From NCBI RefSeq assembly GCF_030272615.1, contig NC_081412.1, positions 105,016,796 through 105,080,795 on the forward strand: 64,000 bases of DNA, in the 5' to 3' direction. Shown one piece after another: positions 34,494 to 45,610 of the stretch; positions within the stretch are counted from its first letter, which is position 1; each line of letters opens with the position of its first letter. Origin of the DNA: Cryptomeria japonica. Its lineage: Eukaryota; Streptophyta; Pinopsida; Cupressales; Cupressaceae. The notes beneath the pieces were generated by a model, which saw nothing but the letters and a program-made list of their open reading frames with translations, was not told the DNA's origin and searched no databases. The translations under genes were made by a program, and so were the position numbers.

Positions 34494-35660
34494 CAGTTTT
34501 ATGTATAAAAATGTTTGAGGTGCATGTTGTTGATTGGGTTGGCTAGCGGTTCTCCTTCTGAAGTAGCCAACTGATATGCCCCAGACCCAAATACAACAGT
34601 GATAATATATGGACCCAACCAGTTTGATTCAAACTTTCCTTGATGTTCTCTGTTGGGTTGGCTACAAGGATTCTCTCGAAGAACAAGATCACCTACCTCA
34701 AATGTATGAGGTCTAACTTAGTGATTATAGCTTCTGATCATTCGCTGTTGATAGGCTTTGAGGTGGTTGTATGCAGCTTGTCATTTCTCATCAAGTAGTT
34801 CCAAGTCTTGAAGATGTGATACTCTATATGCTTAATCATCTATGAGATTATGCAAGGAAACCTGTAGAGATGGTATCTCAACCTCAATAGGTAAGATAGC
34901 CTCTGCGCCATAGACCAGTGAGTAGGGAGTTGCACTTATAGGGGTTCAAATGCTAGTTCGATATGCCCATAGTACTAGATTTAATTGAACATGCCAATCA
35001 CAGCTGGCATCATTGACTATCTTTTAGAGTATTCTCAATATGTTCTTGTTTGATGCTTCGGCCTAACCATTTCCTTGTGGGTAATAGGGAGTGGAAAAGC
35101 GGTGTTGGATATGAAACTTCTCAAAGAGCTCACAGACATCCTAATTTTTGAAAGGAAGCCCATTGTCTATGATGATGGACATGGGTACACCATACCGATA
35201 GATGATGTAATTAAGGATGAATGAGGCGATCTGCTTGCTAGTTACCTGGGTAAGTGGAACAACTTTGATCCACTTTGTGAAGTATTTAGTGGTGGTAATA
35301 ATGAATTTGTGGTCGTTGGATGAAGATGGATGGATTTTACCCACAAGGTCAAGTTCCCATTGACAAAAGGGCCATGGTGTTGTGATTGGTTGCAATTCCT
35401 GTGTTGGTTCATGTATCAGGTCTCCATGAACTTGGCACTTCTTGCATTTTTTGACAAAGTAGTAGGAGTCTTTTCCATGGATGGCCAATAGTATCCAGTG
35501 CGTATGATCTTCTTTTCTAGGGACATGCTGCTTGCTTGAGTTCCACAAATTCCTTCATGTACCTCTTCCAAGGCCTTTGTTATCTCATCATGTTCCAGAT
35601 ATCGAAGGAGAGTACCATCAAGACTGCGTCGGTATAGGGTTTCAGCAGTAATAATATATC
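34494..35660 (-). pseudogene. TE-C integrase (broken)
   Basis: Reads from the zinc-binding region (YYFVKKCKKCQVHG) into the catalytic core WELDLVGKIHP, IIDNGLPFKN and YYPQGNG, ending with the C-terminal GDLVLRENP and QGKFESNWLGPY blocks near 34620 and MHLKHFYT. Several in-frame stops interrupt it, for example TAG after LPFKN at 35141. Integrase would insert cDNA into the chromosome; this copy is inactive. The layout matches TE-E residue for residue over long stretches. Confidence 0.85.
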
Positions 35661-35688
35661 GAGTGGTTTGGCGAATGAAGGTTTTATG

Positions 35689-36335
35689 TTAGTTATTCAA
35701 TCGGTTAGGAGGAAGTATGTGATCACGTAGATAGGTGTAGAAATCACCATACCATGGGGATTCAGAACCGACAAGGCGACATATAATCTCAGATTTGGGG
35801 ATATCATAAGCGGGAATCCAAAGTTGTTCTACCAAGAACTCGTAGCGTGTTGAATTTTGTGGAAGAGCGAGGAGAGATGCGATAGTAGCCATAGTGTCAG
35901 TAGCTTGATTCTGATCTTGGGGTATCTGCTCAAAGGTGATAGTAGTAAATGATGCCTTTAAACTGTCCACCATTTGTTTGTACGGCATGAGTTTGTCATC
36001 TTTGGTCTAATATTCATCTGTTACTTGTCAGATGACTAGTTGGGAGTCACCATATATTTGTAGCTCTTTTAACTTCCATTGGACAGCTAGTCAGAGTCTT
36101 GTGATCAAGACATCATACTTAGCTATGTTGTTCGTGCATGGAAATATGAGCTTGTAAGACTTCGGGATGTTGTCACCTTGAGGTGTGATAAACAGAATGC
36201 TTGCCCCAAGCCATGCCTTGTATATGAACCATCAAAGTATAATTTCCATGGTTGTGCTGCTATGATCATGAATATCTCTTCATCTGAAAAATTGGAAATA
36301 AGAGGATGATCGTCTATGAGGGGTGCATCGGCCAA
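35689..36335 (-). pseudogene. TE-C second (archaeal-type) RNase H
   Basis: KLYFDGSYTRHG gives the first catalytic Asp. A frameshift follows around 36200 (the reading changes after GLGQAF). The tail, PYKQMVDSLKASFTTITFEQ and QATDTMATIASLLALP, matches the end of the intact TE-E domain. The Ala-Asp of TE-E's RAADAM is here ATDTM, so the last Asp is kept. A second RNase H of this type after the usual one is a mark of the Tat lineage. Confidence 0.8.
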
Positions 36336-36749
36336 CTAATCTGCAATAACTTGGCCCTTGATAGTCTTACGGTCCACATAATTGATGTCAAATTCAATTA
36401 GAATCATCACCCATTTGGCTAAGCAATCAGTCAATGCTGATTTGTTGAGTAAGTACTTTAGTGGATCAATCTTTGCAATGAGTTGTACTTTATGTCTTAA
36501 TAGGTAGTGCCTTAGTTTAGTGGCTGCCAAGATTACTACTAGGAAAGCTCACTCAATAGGGGTGTAATTGAGTTCATAGCCAACCAGTGTACGAGAGATG
36601 TAGTAAACAACACACTCTTTCCCTTCTACATTATGTTGAGCCAGTAGCACTCCCAATGTTGTATTAGTTGCTGAAATATAGAGCAATAGAGGTCTACTTG
36701 GATTTGGTGGAATCAACAATGGTGTATTCATGAGATAGTTCTTAAGCAT
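36336..36749 (-). pseudogene. TE-C first RNase H (RT-connected)
   Basis: LLLYISATNTTLGVLLAQHN, ECVVYYISRTLVGYELNYTP and LAKWVMILIEFDINYVDRKT are the typical Gypsy RT-linked RNase H. It is interrupted by two stops relative to TE-E. Upstream, an in-frame TAG at 36762-36764 is shared with TE-E. Confidence 0.83.
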
Positions 36750-37457
36750 CTGGAATGCTTTCTAGCATCTGGTATCCCATTGAAAGTAGATATTTTTGTG
36801 TAACAGGTGTGTAAAGGGGTGACACTTATCTACCAGTTGTGCAATGAATCTTCAGATGGAGTGTAGTCACCCTTGTGATATCCTTAGATGACTGACTGAT
36901 GTTCTTTGGAGGTGGCATGTCCATGATTGCTTTGACTTTGGCTAGGTCGACCTCAATGCCTTTGCTTGAGACAATGTATCTTAGAAGCTTCCCTGAGGTT
37001 ACTCCAAAGACACATTTCTTTGGGTTGAGTCAAACATGATACTGTTCTAGTCGATCAAAGATTTTATCTAAGATTTCTAAATGACCTTCTCGTGTTAAGG
37101 ATTTTTCCAATAAGTCATTGACATAATCCTCCATGATGATATGCATCATATCATGAAATATAGTGGTCATTTCTCTTTGATAGGTCACCCCTGCATTTTT
37201 TAGACTAAAAGGCATTACATTCCAACAGTATCTTCCCCATGGACATGTGAAGGCTGTCTTATGTTGATCCTCTGGTGCAATCTTTATCTAGTTGTACCTT
37301 GAAAAGCCATCCATGAGAGAAAGCATGGCATGTCTTGTTGTTAGGCCTATGATCATGTCAATGTTTGGTAGGGGGAAGTCATCCTTAGGACATTCCTTGT
37401 TTAGATCTTTGAAGTCAGTATAGATACGGATGCCCCCATTTGGTTTGCCAACAAGTA
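36750..37457 (-). pseudogene. TE-C reverse transcriptase, main part
   Basis: Gypsy RT: GGIRIYTDFKDLNKECPKDD, LSLMDGFSRYN, CWNVMPFSLKNAG and the catalytic box, which reads MEDYVNDLL: the first catalytic Asp of YVDD is Asn (GAT to AAT at about 37131). A TAG follows FSRYN (Gln in TE-E) and another stop follows EQYHV. The 5' part of the RT is at 45107-45330 beyond TE-D, which inserted between VGKPNGG and the upstream WISNI. Catalytically dead. Confidence 0.88.
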
Positions 37458-37462
37458 TAATA

Positions 37463-39052
37463 TGATAACTCAATGATGAACCACTAGTACCAAACCGGTA
37501 CTGAGAGGGGTGGGTGAATCAGTACAGACACAAAATGTGGTCCAAAACTAGTTTGACAGAAAATACTCACAATGATTGATAAACATAGATACCGGTAAAA
37601 CAGAGTGCAACTGGTAGCATCCAGAATAACACAAACAGTCATGAACCGGTCACTTACTAAGCTTTTCTCTTAGCTCAATACCACGTTATCATAATATTAT
37701 CATGCATGAACTAGTAGACCTAACCATCAAATCTTCACAATAGCGAGTTCAATATGTTTTATAGACAGGCATAAAGCATAGAAACTTCATGTGCTTAACA
37801 GATAAAACAAAGCATCACAAGACAAAAGCATTTCACATGACACACATATTTTTCACGTGGAAACCCAACTGGGAAAAACCATAGTGGGGATGAATACCCA
37901 CAAGCTGCTTTTTGAACTCTTTAGAAGTCCGCTCTGTTAGGAGCCTTGTCCGGTTAAGAACATTACAATAGGTTCTGGTAGGAACCGATCCTGTTAGGGA
38001 TCACCTGGTTAAGGGTTAAACTCGATAGGGTCACCTTGTTAGAGGATTTTAAGAGCTCAATAGCTAAAAGGATCTCCTAAGCTTCTCTAGCTTCTCAGAA
38101 CTCATTAGCTTCAAGTTACCCGGTTAAGGGATTTACAGCAAGCCGGTTAAGACCACCTGATTTAAGGGATTTTGAATCAAGCCAGTTAAGGCTACCCTAT
38201 TAGGGGATTTTGCAACTGTTGAAGTGGTTAGAGATCAACAGGTATTACAATGATCTGTTAACAGTACTTAATACTAATATAGATCCGTTTAGGCTCCTCT
38301 TTTCCTTCTGCACATACACTTTGCAGGTATCTCTTTTCTCCTATGGTCTGCCAAGAATCTTGTATCACTTTCGTTGGATACACACAACTTTTTGCCAACA
38401 ACTTTAGACAAAAACCTAACATTGACCTTATAGGAAACGTATAGGTCGGTAGCAAAAACCCTAAACCCTAAACCTGTTAGGTTCAGCAATTCAAACGGTT
38501 CGATCCTGATCATTGAAACATATTGCATTGGATGCACCAGTCTTGAGTTGATCTCAAGACATTCTCCATCATCCATTATCCACCATTTTCATGGTGGCTG
38601 ATAACCCATCACGCATTGTCACAATTTGACAGACTTCGCACATTCCCAAGGTAGATAGGAATAGTCTTCTTCATGCAAGATCTTTCACGCACATAGAGCT
38701 TACGTGGCAACATGATCTGTCCTCCATCATACTACTAACTCATCACACAAAGATCACCGACTAAGTCACATAGACTTGAGATACTCCAACCGGAAACCCC
38801 GAAGTGGAAGCTACCTTACCAACTGGTAGTCATCTGCCGATTCTCATAACTGCATGCCGGTTCACTTTGAACAAATGTGCCGCTTCACTTTGGCATATAC
38901 TGGTTCACACATATGCCGATATCTCTTTCTTCACTTATCTCATGTGTCGGTTCACACTATGTCTCATATTGACATCAATGACAACACACAATATCATTAT
39001 GTCTTCATGCTAGTTTTACATAAGGCTCATGCTGGTTCACATAATGCCAACA
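37463..39052 (-). repeat. TE-D 3' LTR
   Basis: On the minus strand it starts TGTTGGCATTATGTGAACC and ends GAGTTATCA; 1,590 bp. It holds the CCCCTCTCAGTACCGG block near the end, a CCGGTTAAGG-like motif array (about 37920-38210), and a plant telomere-like motif at 38456-38474. Confidence 0.93.
38456..38474. promoter_or_regulatory. Telobox-like motif in TE-D LTR
   Basis: AAACCCTAAACCCTAAACC, about 2.7 units of the plant telomere repeat, conserved at the same place in the other LTR (44492-44510). Such teloboxes occur in plant promoters and can be bound by telobox-binding factors; here function is unknown. Confidence 0.55.
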
Positions 39053-39066
39053 ATCTCCCACTTTGG
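39053..39066 (-). other. TE-D polypurine tract
   Basis: On the minus strand CCAAAGTGGGAGAT immediately precedes TGTTGGCATT of the LTR. It matches the TE-B PPT apart from one base. Confidence 0.88.
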
Positions 39067-39295
39067 CATTGATGGAAATATACAAAAGATATCTTCTCTG
39101 CTTCACATCTTCTCCCCATTTGCTGCAGATATCTTTTCAGTTCACTTCTTCTCCCCTTTTGACAACAATGCCAAAGTGGAGGTACAATCACCACTATTTC
39201 CTTATGCTGCTCCCCCTAAGGAGTAGCACCCTTAAACACACCAATCAACCAAAGATTTGTCTAACCAGTACCTGACTGATGTGGAACAACCACTT

Positions 39296-39661
39296 TTAGT
39301 TCACCTCTTGAAGGGGAAATACCCCTAATTCACCTCTCAAATGCACAAATGTTGTCTTTGGGAGAGGCTTGGTGAATATGTCTGCTAACTGCTCCTTACT
39401 GGACACATGCTCCAGTGCAATCTCTTTATTCTGAACCTTTTCCCTCAAGAAATGATACTTAAGCTCAAAATGCTTGGTTCTAGAATGTAAAACCAGATTC
39501 TTTGATATATTGATAGCACTTGTGTTATCACAGAATATACTTACCAGTTCAGGTATAGGGATCTTGAAGCCTTCCAGTACATGCTTCATCCAGATTGTCT
39601 GAGTACAGTTCATGAAAGCTGCAACATACTCCGCTTCTGCTGTAGACTGAGAGATGCAACT
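39296..39661 (-). pseudogene. TE-D RNase H
   Basis: SCISQSTAEAEYVAA, IFCDNTSAINISKN, SRTKHFELKYHFLRE and ADIFTKPLPKTTF match Copia RNase H and end at TAA after EVN. It is separated from the RT only by TAG at 39662-39664, where TE-B has Gln (SKKQGC). Confidence 0.88.
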
Positions 39662-39664
39662 CTA

Positions 39665-40789
39665 CTTTTTACTCATCCATGAGACCAGTCTACCATCGAG
39701 AAAGAGTGCACCACTGGTTGTGCTCTTCCAGTCATCCACATTACTGGCCCAATCAGCATCTGTGAATACTTTCAGATTGAAATTATTGTTGTATGGGTAC
39801 CACAATCCATAGTCAATTGTTCCCTTAAGATACCTAAGAATCCGCTTGACTGCACTCAAGTGAGATTCACTTGGACTCTTCTGGAATCTTGCAGTGATGC
39901 CAACTGCTTGTGCAATATCCGGTCTGCTATGCACTACATAGTGCAACTTACCAATCATTGATCGGTATTCCTTCTCATCCACTAGTGCAGAATCATCTTC
40001 CTTTGTCAATTTGCAACCGGTCACCATCGGTGTACCAACCGGTTTGCTATCTTCCATGCCAAAAGTATTCAACACCTCTTTGACATATTTGGACTGAGTG
40101 ATGAAGATTCCATCTTTCATCTGCTGGATCTGCAGTCCAATGAAGAACTTAATCTCCCCTATGAGTGACATTTCAAACTCTTTCTTCATCTCATCAGCAA
40201 ACTCATGACTCATCTTGTCATCTCCACCAAAGATGATGTCATCAACAAAGACTTCATAGATCAGGATTTGATCTTCTTCAGACTTCAAGTAGATATTACT
40301 ATCTTCACTTGTTCTCTCAAATCCAATCTTCACAAGATGGGAATGTAGGCGCTCATACCATGCCCTAGGTGCTTGCTTTAGACCATATAATGCTTTGTGT
40401 AGCCTATATACCATGTCACTATCTTCAGATAGGGTAAAACCATCTGGTTGCTCAATATATACCCCTTCTTCAAGTACACCATTTAGGAATGTAGATTTTA
40501 CATCCATTTGATAAACCTTGAATCTCTTAAAAGCTACATATGCAAGAAGCATATGAACTCCTTCCAATCTGGCTATAGGAGCAAAGGTTTCCCCATAGTC
40601 TTCACCTTCTTCTTGAGCATATCCTTTGCATACCAGTTTGGCTTTATTCCGAATCACTGTGCCATCCTCATTCAACTTATTTCTGAACACCCATTTGGTG
40701 CCAATGACATTCTTATGCTCTGGTCTGGGTACCAAGGACCATGTACCATTTTTCTCTATCTGGTCAAGTTCTTCTTCCATTGCCTTGAT
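39665..40789 (-). pseudogene. TE-D reverse transcriptase (open frame of ~370 codons)
   Basis: An uninterrupted Copia [53 protein letters not shown], the catalytic FVDDIIFGG, and the C-terminal [19 protein letters not shown]. No missing residue is evident in the catalytic boxes. It is bounded upstream by TAG at 40790 and downstream by TAG at 39662, so translation from gag would not reach it. Confidence 0.92.
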
Positions 40790-41059
40790 CTAGTCTTTAT
40801 AATTATGAGCCTCTTTGAATGATTTAGGCTCAAATTCAGAGATCATGCATAAGTTTTCTCTGATCTTTCTTTTGGTAAGGATTCCTGCATCCTTATCACC
40901 TATGATCTGCTTGGGATCATGATTCAACTTGACATACCAAGGAATGGTCTTAATTGATTCTTCTTGCTTTTCTTCTTCATCCTGATCTTCATCAGTATCA
41001 ACATTCACTGGTTCAGGAACACTGTTACTAGTGCTTTCTTGACTGACAATTGGTTCCTA

Positions 41060-42003
41060 GAAGGTTGCAACCGATTCATTTACAACTTCCTCACTGCCGG
41101 TTTTCTCAGTCTTCTCAGAGGATTCATCAACTCTTACATTGATGCTTTCCATAATTCTCTGAGTCCTATTGTTGTAGCACTTGAAAGCTTTACTCTTGGT
41201 GGAATATCCTAGAAATATTCCTTCATCACATTTAGCTTCAAATTTGCCCTGATGTTCACTCCTCTTGATGTAACATTTGCTACCAAAGACCTTAAAATAA
41301 TTTACCACAGGGGTCTTACCGGTCCAATACTCATAAGGAGTTTTGTCCTTGCCCTTTTTGATGAGTACCCGGTTCATAGTGTAAACTGCAGTGCTCACCA
41401 CTTCTCTCCAAAAGGTGTGAGCAACCTTTCCTTGGATCAACATAGTTCTAGTTGCTTCAACCACAGTCTGGTTATTCCTCTCTACTAGGCCATTCTACTA
41501 TGGATTCTGGGGGGTAGACAACTGTCTCTTGATGCCAAATTCTTCACAGTACTTTTTGAATTCACTAGAAGTGAATTCCCCTCCTTGATCAGTTCTGAGA
41601 CACTTGATCCTTTTACCGCTTTCCTTTTCCACTAATGCTCTGAAAGCTTTGAATTTCCCAAAAGCCTGAAAGCTTTGAATTTCCCAAAAGCTTCAGACTT
41701 GTCTTTCAAGAATGTGACCCACATCATTCTTGAGCAGTCATCAGTGAGAATCATGAAGTACCTATCACCCTGCACACTTCTAGTTTTCATAGGACCACAT
41801 AAATCAGTATGCACAAGATCAAGCAAGTTGTCAGCAGTGAAAGATTTACCTTTAAAAGTTGAGGAAGACATTTTCCCCAATTGACATTCTCTACACAATG
41901 TATTATCTAGTTTACTTAGCACTGGCAACCCTCTAACTACCTTGATCTTACTAACCTTCACAATGTTGTCAAAGTTCACATGGTAGAATCTCCTATGCCA
42001 TAT
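41060..42003 (-). pseudogene. TE-D pre-integrase and integrase (TAGs and a frameshift)
   Basis: Motifs in order: FYHVNFDNIV, CRECQLGKM (zinc region), VHTDLCGPM (first Asp), CLRTDQGGEF (second Asp), then STPQNP followed by two TAG codons (41495-41500) before NGLVERNN, where Copia integrases have Gln-Gln. The Glu is in LVERNN. A 26-nt tandem duplication (41641-41692) shifts the frame between the two Asp blocks. The C-terminal KVFGSKCYIK and LGYSTKSKAFKCYN are intact. A TAG at 41057 ends the block. Confidence 0.88.
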
Positions 42004-42645
42004 CTAGCTATCATCAAGCTTAGCCATAAGACATGTACTTATATTAGCATTTAGATGAAATAGGTTACTTTTAGTTTGCATGTCGGTGGCTACCAATTTA
42101 CCATCTTTACCTTTGATTCTGCAAACTCCATTTTTGAATTGCAGAGCGAGTCCACTCTCATTTAACTGGGCAACACTTAGAAGGTTGTGTCTGAGACCAT
42201 CAACCCAATACACATTGTCAGCACTACTCTTTCCATTCAAGGAGATGGACCCTCTACCTTTGACCATGCATGGTGCATCATTGCCAAAGCGAACCACACC
42301 ACCATCAAACTCTTCTAATGATAGAAACTTGCTCCGGTCACCAGTCATATGGTGAGAGCAGCCACTGTCAATGATCCACTCATTGGAATCATCAAACCGG
42401 GAGACAAGAGCCTTCTTGTCTATCACATCTTCCTTTACAACAATGAACACAATGTCTTCATTTTCTTCATCTTCATATTCCTCATCTGTGACACCTTCAT
42501 CAACTGCCACAAAACAATTTCTCCGGTTTCCTCCTTTGAATTTCTTGAACCTTTCCGGTTTGTCCTTGTTGTCACTATTAGGACAATTCATAGCAATATG
42601 TCCTATCCGGTTGCAGGAGAAACATTTCAAAGGTAGTTTACCTTT
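42004..42645 (-). pseudogene. TE-D nucleocapsid zinc knuckle and protease
   Basis: Begins after the TAG at 42646. CFSCNRIGHIAMNC is a CX2CX4HX4C knuckle. An acidic linker follows, then the protease WIIDSGCSHHMTGD (DSG active site) and LLSVAQLNE. The segment ends at TAG 42004-42006 in DDS*IWH, where TE-B has Trp (DDTWLWH). Confidence 0.88.
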
Positions 42646-42648
42646 CTA

Positions 42649-43410
42649 TTTACCAGTTCCTTTTGGGAATCTCCTAGCCAGAAGAGCTTCAAATTCCATC
42701 AGAAACTCTTCATCCTTCATCTCTCTATTCTGACTAGGTTCCCCATTAGTGCTAGCCTCTTTTCCTTTTCTGGATGGTATAGCAGAAGCTTTAAAAGTTG
42801 ATTCTAACTTTTGAACACTACCATCAAAGCTATTTAGCTCATAAGCTATCAACTTGGCTATGATGGAGTCCAAGGATGCCTTAGACTTGTCTATTGATCT
42901 CAGCTCCTGAATAGCAACAACCCTTATTGCATAGACCGGCAACAAGGATCTCAAGACTTTACTTACCACAGTGGAATCTTCTATTTTGCCACCTACACTC
43001 TTTATTTCTCCAACAACTATTTTGATTCTTATTCCATACTGCTGAATGGTCTCTCCTTCAACCATTCTCATGTCTTCAAACTTTCCTCTCAAGCTCTCTT
43101 CCTTAGCCTGTTTTACATGCTCATCACCACCATAGATATTTTCAAGAGCATCCCATACTTCTTTGGGATTTGCCTTGTCCTGAACATCAATAAACTCAAT
43201 GTCAGATAGACTACTGATGAGGGCTTCCATGACTTGCCCATTTTCTTGTATCTCTTTCTTTTGGTCATCGGTGACAGTACCGGTAGGAACATATACATTT
43301 TCAACATAACTCCAGTGTTGAACACCCATACTTTTGATGAATATCTTCATCTTGTCTTTCCATATACCAAAGTTTTCCTTGTGGAACTTTGGACCTTCCC
43401 TCTTCATCAT
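42649..43410 (-). pseudogene. TE-D gag
   Basis: A 254-codon open frame from MMKREGPKFHKENFGIWKDK: a Copia Gag (UBN2 type) with KEVWDALENIYGGDEH, LRSLLPVYAIRVVAI and EFEALLARRFPKG. It starts 70 nt after the primer site. TAG at 42646-42648 cuts it just before the zinc knuckle; TE-B has Tyr at the equivalent position. If translated, it would give a Gag without nucleocapsid. Confidence 0.88.
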
Positions 43411-43463
43411 TTGGCTAGGATCTTTTCCTCAAGCGGTTAAGCTTACAACACAGAGGACTTGGA

Positions 43464-43477
43464 GCACTCTGATACCA
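43464..43477 (-). other. TE-D primer-binding site
   Basis: On the minus strand TGGTATCAGAGTGC begins two bases after the 5' LTR end. It matches the initiator tRNA-Met complement TGGTATCAGAG. Confidence 0.9.
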
Positions 43478-43479
43478 AT

Positions 43480-45101
43480 TGATAACTCAATGATGAACCA
43501 CTAGTACCAAACCAGTACTGAGAGGGGGGGGTGAAACAGTACAGACACAAAATGTGGTCCAAAACCGGTTTGACAAAAAACACTCACAATGACTAATAAA
43601 CATAGATACTGGTAAAATAGAGTGCAACCAGTAGCATCCAGAATAACACAAACAGTCATGAACCGATCACTTACTAAGCTTTTCTCTTAGCTCAATACCA
43701 CATTATCATAATATTCTCATGCATGAGCTAGTAGACCTAACCATCAAATCTTCACAACAGTGAGTTCAATATGTTTTATAGACAGGCATAAAACATAGAA
43801 ACTTCATGTGCTTAATAGATAAAACAAAGCATCACAAGACAAAAGCATTTCACATGACACACATATTTTTCACGTGGAAACCCAACTAGGAAAAACCACA
43901 GTGGGGATGAATACCCACAAGTTGCTTTTTGAACTCTTTAGAAGTCTTCTCTGTTAGGAGCCTTGTCTAGTTAAGAACATTACAATAGGATCTGGTAGGA
44001 ACCGATCCTGTTAGGGATCACCCAGTTAAGGCATACTCGGTTAAGGGTTAAACCCAGTAGGGTCACCTTGTTAGAGGATTTTAAGAACTCAATAGCTAAA
44101 AGGATCTCCTAAGCTTCTCTAGCTTCTTAGAACTCATTAGCTTCAAGTTACCCGGTTAAGGGATTTACAGCAAGCCGGTTAAGACCACCCAATTTAAGGG
44201 ATTTTGAATCAAGCCAGTTAAGGCTACCCTATTAGGGGATTTTGCAACTGTTGAAGTGGTTAGAGATCAACAGGTATTACAATGATCTATTAACAGTACT
44301 TAATACTAATACAGATCCGTTTAGGCTCCTCTTTTCCTTCTGCACATACACTTTGCAGGTATCTCTTTTCTCCTATGGTCTACCAAGAATCTTGTATCAC
44401 TTTCATTGGATACACACTCACAACTTTTTGCCAACAACTTTAGACAAAAACCTAACATCAACCTTATAGGGAACATACAAGTTGGTAGCAAAAACCCTAA
44501 ACCCTAAACCTGTTAGGTTGAGCAATTCAAATGGTTCGATCTTGACCATTGAAACATACTGCATTGGATGCACCAGTCTTGAGTTGATCTCAAGACATTA
44601 TCCATCATCCATTATCCACCATTTTCATGGCAGCTGATAACCCATCACGCGTTGTCACAATTTGACAGACTTCACACATTCTCGAGGTAGATAGGAATAG
44701 TCTTCTTCATGCAAGATCCTTCACGCACACAGAGCTTACGTGGGAACACGATCTGTCCTCCATCATACTATTAACTCATCACACAAAGATCACCGATTGA
44801 GTCACACAGACTTGAGATACTCCAACCGAAAACCCCGAAGTGGAAGCTGCCTTACCAACCGGTAGTCATATAGTGCTTCCATGTGTTGGTTCCCATAACT
44901 GCATGCCAGTCCACTTTGAACAAATGTGCTGCTTCACTTTGGCATATATCAGTTCACGCATATTCTGGTATCTCTTTCTTCACTTATCTCATGTGTCGGT
45001 TCACACTATGTCTCATATTGACATCAATGACAACACACAATATCATTATGTCTTCATGCCAGTTTTACATAAGGCTCATGCCGGTTCACATAATGCCAAC
45101 A
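43480..45101 (-). repeat. TE-D 5' LTR
   Basis: 1,622 bp, counterpart of 37463-39052 with additional CGGTTAAGG-motif units (about 44020-44045). The telobox-like motif is at 44492-44510. The right flank TAATA is the TSD. Confidence 0.93.
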
Positions 45102-45106
45102 TAATA

Positions 45107-45610
45107 TTGGAGATCCAATCTGCATAATCAATTGGTCTAATAAAACCAACATCTAGGAGTTTCTTAAGTTCTTGTTTGACTAGTACAGCAATCTGAGGGT
45201 GCATCTTGTGAAGCTTCTACTTGACAGGCTTAGCTCTTTCTGCGATGGTGAGATGATGCATGACTAAATCAGGATCAAGACTAGGCATATCTGCATATGA
45301 CCATGCAAAGTTGATCTAACACTTTTGGAAGAATTTGATAAACTTAGGTTGTTCCTCTGAAGTTAAAAGAGATGCCAGATGTATGTGGTGAGGAGTTTCA
45401 GGAGTCCCCATGTTGTATTCTTTTGTCTCTTCAATAAGGATTGTTGATCATTCCTGCTATGTACTAGAGGGGATAATGTCAAACCTTTCATCCTCAGGCG
45501 CCTTAGAGAGGTTTTCACCATTGGATACACTCTTTCTTTTTACTTTTGTGGGATCAAATAGTGCCACAATGTGGTTTTCACTAGAAGATCCATGTTTTAG
45601 TGTTATATTT
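45107..45610 (-). pseudogene. TE-C RT N-terminal part and end of the linker
   Basis: Corresponds to TE-E 62876-63380: ELKKLLDVGFIRPIDYA, HKMHPQIAVLV, DLVMHHLTI and the linker end with EEQPKFIKFFQK. At the position of the TE-E stop 63114 this copy still has Gln. The frame is separated from the rest of the RT by TE-D, and it holds its own stops. Confidence 0.75.

Larger units (their letters stand above)
37463..45101 (-). mobile_element. TE-D: Copia LTR retrotransposon nested in TE-C's RT
   Basis: A complete 7,639-bp element on the minus strand with 5' LTR 43480-45101, PBS, gag, protease, integrase, RT, RNase H, PPT and 3' LTR 37463-39052. Perfect TSD TAATA at 37458-37462 and 45102-45106. The first ~210 bases of the LTRs differ at about 14 positions, nearly all transitions. 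Compared with TE-B it is related but distinct. All seven in-frame stops are TAG; one 26-nt tandem duplication shifts the integrase frame. Confidence 0.94.

Noticed and set aside
38456-38474. Interstitial telomere
   Set aside because: Only about 2.7 telomere-like units and repeated in both LTRs, so it is an LTR motif and not a telomere remnant.
42080-42733. Long + strand frames opposite the TE-D protease and zinc knuckle
   Set aside because: Shadows of the minus-strand gag-pol, which has clear motifs (CFSCNRIGH, DSGCSHH).
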